A stretch of DNA of 62,000 nt from Gnetum montanum (lineage: Eukaryota > Streptophyta > Gnetopsida > Gnetales > Gnetaceae). A program made the position numbers and the translations under genes. Positions 57,231 to 62,000 of this stretch are shown here, piece after piece (positions within the stretch are counted from its first letter, which is position 1; each line of letters begins with the position of its first letter). Location: the NCBI GenBank assembly GCA_015680685.1, contig MNCI01010865.1:2274-64273 (forward strand), written 5' to 3'. The notes beneath the pieces were generated by a model. It was not told the origin of the DNA. It was given only the letters and a program-made list of their open reading frames with translations, and searched no databases.

Positions 57231-57620
57231 ATATCATGTCCCCATTCCTGAATGGTGTTTCTACATAATGAAGATGATGTCTCTTCATAATAAGTATTGT
57301 TATTATTGTAATAAGACCTAAAATGGGTAAGTTGTAATTAAGAAATGAAATGATACATTTTAATAGTAGACACATTTCTAAAAGTCACCTTTAAGGGTCT
57401 ACCCTAAGGCATTTATACCTAAGCATTTGAGGTCATATTAGCATGGAGTTGCAAAGCCAGAAAAGGCAAGTAATAGGTGTTAAATGAAGTGTTATAGGAA
57501 GAGTACTAGTTATCGCTTCTAGCCAATTGTAGGCCTAACTGAGATGGTAGTGCTAGATAGCCTCTAAGGGATAGATTCCAAAGCATGACAATAAGGAACA
57601 CCCAAAGCATGACCCAATTA
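57229..57620 (+). mobile_element. Truncated second LTR of the same family as 56276-56880
   Basis: Starts near ATCATGTCCCCATTCCTGAA and follows the solo LTR base by base through TGATGTCTCTTCATAA, AAGACCTAAA, CCCTAAGGCA and CTTCTAGCC..TTG.AGGCCTAA to about 57620. The last ~200 bp of the LTR are missing. It is more decayed than the first, so it is the older insertion. Confidence 0.8.
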
Positions 57621-58081
57621 GACTTATGGTCTAAGACATGTTGCCATTTAAATTTTCTTGATATGCATGCTACAGTAATACATTAATTAATATTTATTTA
57701 AAAAATCCTTAACGTTAAAATTTTAGGGCATGGAGTCAAGCCCACAACCTCATCCTCTCCAAAGCTAACTCTTAACATAGTCCCTCTAACAACGAGGGTA
57801 AGCTCACTAGTTGTTTATATGAATGTAAATATACATACAGACATACATACAATATATATATATATATATAGTATATGATATAAAAAATTTAATTAAAAAT
57901 TTTTTAAAAATAAGAATAATAATAATAACATATATCAAAATCCAACTGGGCCATGCATGTCGAAGGCTATGCTAGCCCTGCTAGGGCCATGCAGGCCCTT
58001 ATAGGAAAACACAATCCTACTCAGGGTCATGTTGCCTTGCATGCAAGGGGCACCTAGGTCCAAGGAGAAAAATAATACCCT
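57621..58081. other. Non-coding stretch with a microsatellite
   Basis: 57840-57870 holds CATA units followed by a (TA)n run. 57715-57812 on the minus strand has a weak tRNA-like pattern. A phrase rich in GCTAGCCCTGCTAGGGCCATG (57970-58000) contains a short inverted repeat. No gene. Confidence 0.45.
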
Positions 58082-58708
58082 TTGTTTCTTCCCTACAATG
58101 CTACTCTAGCTACCCGCTATGCCATCATTTCACATGTCACTACACCACTCATAGCCCATCTTGCTCGCATCTCTTGCCTTCCCCCATGCCTTACTATGGA
58201 CTCTGTGAAAACCCTTGTGTGTGACCATCACTGTTGCAAAAATCCTTGCTTGTACCACCTTCACCACACAAAAATTATTACCATTGCTACACCATGTTGT
58301 TATGCACTATTGTTGTCCCACCAGTCCCTTATGCCTATTTTTGTTGCTTGCATGCTCTACCTACTTCCTTTTGTTGCTCCTACCTATAGTGATGCATCAC
58401 TACGACATCTCACCTTGTCACTTGCCACTTCTCTACTACATGTTGCCATCTGCCACCTATCCTTGCATGTCACCATATCATCTATAACATTTTTAAGTAA
58501 TTTTCATCATATTTTCACTACATGTCTATCACCGTTATTGCCCTTACCTACATTGCCATTCATGTTGCATCTGTTGCCCTCACCTTTGCCTATGGTAAAA
58601 AAATTTTCAAGATTTACGGTAGCCCAAGGTGTTCATGGATACCATCAATTAAACTTGCCTCCTTCTATAGTTAATGGTGCCAAAAATCTTGTCTTCTTTA
58701 GCAATTGA
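58082..58708 (+). other. Open frame of 208 codons, probably not a gene
   Basis: Uninterrupted from an ATG at 58082 to 58708. The product is rich in Leu, His, Cys and Pro and has no recognisable domain. The DNA is a C/T-rich, low-complexity tract made of ACCAC/TTGC-like steps (TTGCCACTTC, TTGCCATCTG, TTGCCCTCAC), which avoids stop codons by composition. Its last part overlaps the tandem repeat at 58649. It is worth a transcript search, but I do not call it a protein gene. Confidence 0.3.
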
Positions 58709-58935
58709 TGGATACTATTGATACTAAAAAAACATATCTCTTACAATGATGATGAACACATTCAATGCTAAAAAAGCCTACATCCTCCAGTAGCTTGTGG
58801 ATGTCATTCGAACCAAAAAAACTTGCCTCTAATGATCATGGACACCTTCAATACTAAGAAACCTTGCCTCCTCTAGTAGTCTGCGAACACCATTGATGTC
58901 GAAAAAACTTGCTTCCATTAGCAGTTTTGGCCACT
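58649..58935. repeat. Degenerate ~43-bp tandem repeat, about seven units
   Basis: Units begin with AAACTTGCCTCC or a variant and continue TCTAGTAGT..TGGACACCATTGATACTAA. Unit starts: about 58649, 58687, 58727, 58771, 58816, 58858 and 58901. Unit lengths vary from 38 to 45 bp and the array fades at both ends. Confidence 0.75.
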
Positions 58936-59634
58936 AAAAATTTATCATCACTTGACAAAAAACTTTGTATAATTTAATGAAAATTATCAAAACCATCAAA
59001 TAATCGAATTTTAAATTAATGTTTACATGGGGAAAGTTTAAATAAGAAAAAGTGGTTAAATTTGAAAATCAAGTGAAATTGACGTTTTGGTAGTAAGTGA
59101 GATAAAAATTTCATAATTAAGCATGAAATTCTTAGAGTAGTACTAGGATGGGTAACATCTTGGAAAGTCTCATTTTTTGTGCCTAATTTTTTTGACTTTA
59201 GAAGCCATAGCTTTTGATTCTCGAAGTCTTTTTTAGTAAACAAAGAATCATTTCCTATAGATGTTAACCTTTTGGATGCAATGGTGAAGTTAAATTAGCT
59301 CCACAAAGCTTTTAAAATTAGTTTTTAGTCCTTTCTCAACATGATTCCTTAAGATCCTTGAAGACTCATTATAGCATAATTTGGACATACAATGTTTGTT
59401 TCTAACATATAAATAGCCATTTCTAACATGTTTTAACTTATGAACTCAATGGTAAGGTTAGATTGATCATCTGTGTATCCAAAAATTATGTGATATCTTA
59501 AACTGTACCTTAAGAGGCCATAGGTTAGAATGACTAACCATGCCTAATAATTTAATTATTAGAACTAAATAGATTAAACCTCTTAGGTATTCTTGGGTCT
59601 TACGATTAAATGCTTAGCCTATGCTGATAGCTAG
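58936..59634. other. AT-rich non-coding stretch left of the last LTR
   Basis: No gene or element is recognised. The final bases GCTAG (59630-59634) would be the left target duplication of the LTR that follows; the right partner lies outside the window. Confidence 0.4.
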
Positions 59635-60493
59635 TGATGAAGTGTCAATAAGATGTGTCAATGCTTACCTGTCGATGTATCAATGTATCTTAGGATATGT
59701 TGATGCCTATGCATCAACGCTAATTCTTTTGAAGCCTATATAAGTGCACATACCAAACACATTTGTGACATTGTTTGCTCACTTCCTTCGCTAAACATTT
59801 GTAATTTTCTCCCATAGGACTTAGCAAAATTTTTCCTCTAAGTGCCCATAGCATAGATTGAACTAATTATATGAAATTTTATTCAAGTGCAATATGTGCT
59901 TAGACATAGTTGCATCAATGGTAATAAAATTAAGATTTCTTCTTTTCATTGCAACATTTGGATTATTTTAAGTTTACTTTCTAGTATTTTACTTTAAATG
60001 TAGCTTACTTTCTTGTACCTAACTGTTGGATATTCTAATTCATAAGTAACGTGGGTACAACCACTTCAAGCATAATATACTAAAACCTGATAATCCTAGT
60101 TGTAAATACTTAGTATGTCCAACAATAAATAATTGGTAACCTAGTAGTATTAGTATATGTTTAGAATGTGTATGGAAAATGGGAATAAATGCTTCATATT
60201 TAGCATAGTTTAGTTATTAGTTAGTAAAGTTAAATATTTCAACATTTTCTTTAATAATTATTTTATAGATAAATAATAATAAAAATAATAAATAGATTAC
60301 ACCTTGATTAGACTTAGCTATATGAATGAGTTAACACAAGTGATGATCGGGAAGTTAATGATTACTAGCCACACATTTTACTATCTAAGGATATGGGTCA
60401 CTTGAGTGAAAGAAGTCCATAGAACTCAACTAGATCATGCATACATGCTAGTGATTCATATCATTAGGCATAGGAAATACCCACCTCTCTTCA
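59635..60493 (+). repeat. 5' LTR of the right-edge Athila-like element
   Basis: Begins TGATGAAGTGTCAATAAG and ends CTCTCTTCA, 859 bp. TATATAA lies at 59737-59743, after a palindromic stretch (GTTGATGCCTATGCATCAAC, 59700-59719). The family doublet appears as GATAATCCTAG (60089-60099) and GGTAACCTAGTAG (60134-60146). Confidence 0.78.
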
Positions 60494-60494
60494 T

Positions 60495-60512
60495 TAGCAT
60501 ATTTTCTAGGGA
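60495..60512 (+). other. Primer binding site, decayed tRNA-Asp type
   Basis: TAGCATATTTTCTAGGGA follows the LTR end and lines up with TGGCGCCGTTGCCGGGGA at about half the positions, mainly through G-to-A and C-to-T changes. Confidence 0.5.
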
Positions 60513-60648
60513 ATTTCATTTTTGCTATGTGTGCTATGTATTTTTAGATAGTGAAATTATACAAATTCATTGTAAGAATACAATGCATCATCTTTAAGAA
60601 AAAATAATAATATTGTATTAAGGCATACTACATAAGAGTAACCTATAA

Positions 60649-62000
60649 ATGTCTTCTTCTCATAGGGTTGATTCACTACCTATTGATGATTCTGACCAGT
60701 AACATGATAGACCAGGAAGGAATGCAAATGATATACCTCAACAACTGAAGGTTTTCTATGCACATCTAGACCCCTATTATTTGGAATTCGCTTTCATCCT
60801 CCATCAAGATGCATAACTATACTGGAGGAATTTGGAGGGCAATGTTGTGTTACCCTTGATAGGTCTATTCCATCAATATTCATAACAACTCTCATGAAAC
60901 TAGGGCTTAAACTAGTAATCCTAGATTACCAAATGAAGGATCATCTCTCTAAGAACTATCAATCCACAGAGGCCCAACTCAAAAAAGATGAACTCATGCA
61001 AGCATGCCATGAAGCCTCTAAGTGCAAAAGGTCCTAATCTCACTAATTTCACAATCAGAGAAATAGGATCTAGAATTTTCATCAAGGTAATCCCAACACC
61101 AAGGTTCTCCTTCCTTCAATGAGGAAAACATGACTTATCAATGGCTATGTCCAACCTTGGTAAGCAACCAAGATAAGGGGAGAATTGGTTCCAAAACTAG
61201 GGGAACCTTAATGCTAAGGTCATCCAACCATTCACCAAGAGAATAATAGAGGAACTTGAGAAGAAGGATAAGTTGGTAGAACTCTTATAGTCCTCCATCC
61301 ATACCATCTTTCTCATCATCAAACTCTAACAAGGGTGAATGTAATTGAGACCAAAGGAGAAATGATCAAGGTTGAGATGGAGAAGATATCGTAGAGATGC
61401 AAGGATAGAGCATAAAAAAAGTAAGAAGAGAAGGAACATCATTGGGAAAGAAGGCATAGTATGACACATTATAGAAGACATTGCCATGATAGGGGTCACC
61501 ATGAAAATGATGACTATGATGAGCCACTACTTGCTATGAGAAGCATGATAAATATTTCTAAGGTAGTTCATATTCCCACCATGCATTAAAGGGATATTTG
61601 AATCAAAGGGCTTGATATGTATAACATACCTAATTTTGAAGAAGGATATAATGTTGATCCACAACATCATTTGCAAGCCTTTCATGATGTTTGTGTCTTG
61701 TAGAACATTGAGAATGAGTAGCAGAAACTTAAACCAATTTCTAGAATACTCATCAAGGAAGCTAAAAGTTGGCACCAGTCTTTGGAGTTGGAGTCTATTC
61801 ATAGATGGAGTACAATATTGAAGCTATTTAATGATAAATATTAAATGAAATCTAGGGTTTTTATCTTGAAAAAATAAATTCAAGGGTTGAAACAAGATAA
61901 TCATAATGATGTGCACTTGAGAAGGTATTACTCTCTTTTACATTGATGCCCAAGCCATGGTTTCTTTCAAAGAGAACAACTTCACAATGTGATAGAAGGG
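60649..62000 (+). pseudogene. gag of the right-edge Athila-like element (partial, broken)
   Basis: ATG at 60649 (MSSSHRVDSLPIDDSD). Then VFYAHLDPYYLEFAFILHQD and WRNLEGNVVLPLI, as in the duplicated element. The core reads DMYNIPNFEEGYNVDPQHHL, QAFHDVCVL, KLKPISRILIKEAKSWHQSL and ELESIHRWSTILKLFNDKY, and near the window end SHGFFQREQLHNVIEG. Stops occur at former Gln and Trp positions (for example after FAFILHQDA and DDSDQ). The frame continues past 62000. Confidence 0.75.

Larger units (their letters stand above)
52700..57235 (+). mobile_element. Broken chromovirus-like Ty3/gypsy element
   Basis: Order on the plus strand: presumed end of the 5' LTR (with TATAAATA at 52735-52742), PBS 53034-53045, gag 53415-54150, protease ~54190-54660, RT ~54830-55620, RNase H ~55790-56220, then integrase from 56886 after a solo LTR insertion. 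It is cut off at about 57235 by another LTR. Motifs (FFDDILIYS in RT; NVISSKDVAKLGL in protease; VDALSRI at the RNase H end) and the tRNA-iMet-type PBS fit plant chromoviruses rather than Athila. No 3' LTR or chromodomain remains. Confidence 0.78.
59635..62000 (+). mobile_element. Athila-like element running off the right edge
   Basis: Plus strand: 5' LTR 59635-60493, PBS from 60495, gag ATG at 60649, gag core to the end of the window. The LTR and gag are related to those of the duplicated element, but the gag core is closest to that of the minus-strand relic at 43440-46100. Pol and the 3' LTR lie outside. Confidence 0.82.

Overview
The window looks like nuclear DNA of a seed plant with a large, repeat-rich genome. 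It is AT-rich, consists mostly of old and heavily mutated LTR retrotransposons of plant Ty3/gypsy lineages (Athila-like and chromovirus), and holds one clearly intact plant gene, an intronless PR-1 (CAP superfamily) gene. A gymnosperm would fit, but nothing here proves it. Almost every retroelement reading frame is broken by stops and frameshifts.

Layout. 1-756: part of a GC-richer Athila-related LTR on the minus strand, with a short tandem array inside it. 757-2805: poorly defined sequence with a decayed minus-strand reading frame. 2806-25276 and 27494-49742: two copies in direct orientation of one ~22 kb block, separated by ~2.2 kb. Each copy holds, in the same order: a ~12.5-13.4 kb Athila-like element on the plus strand (LTR, tRNA-Asp-type PBS, gag, protease, RT, RNase H, integrase, a long coiled-coil extra ORF, polypurine tract, LTR); an internally deleted Athila-like relic on the minus strand (gag joined to the end of RNase H, then integrase); the 3' end of a minus-strand chromovirus; and a near-identical ~1.1 kb tail. 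The Athila insertion has the same flanking target duplication in both copies, so it inserted before the block was duplicated. Copy 1 later received a solo LTR (16547-17325) with a perfect 5-bp target duplication, and copy 2 still shows the empty site.

49743-52700 is the only island that looks like ordinary gene space. It holds the PR-1 gene at 50813-51637, with a TATA box about 70 bp upstream. The protein has a signal peptide, an unusual acidic and Gly/Ser-rich linker of about 110 residues, and a complete CAP domain. 52700-57235 is a broken chromovirus-like element with a tRNA-iMet-type PBS, cut by a solo LTR with perfect CTTTT target duplications and ended by a second LTR of the same family. 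58649-58935 is a degenerate ~43-bp tandem repeat. 59635-62000 is the 5' LTR, PBS and gag of another Athila-like element that runs off the window.

Five single Ns occur. Four are flanked by direct duplications of 45 to ~400 bp, which look like unmerged contig ends and not biology. I saw no convincing new gene system. The observations most worth following are the long coiled-coil ORF with its own upstream promoter-like segment in the Athila-like element, the uneven divergence along the block duplication, and the PR-1 protein with a long GS-repeat linker.
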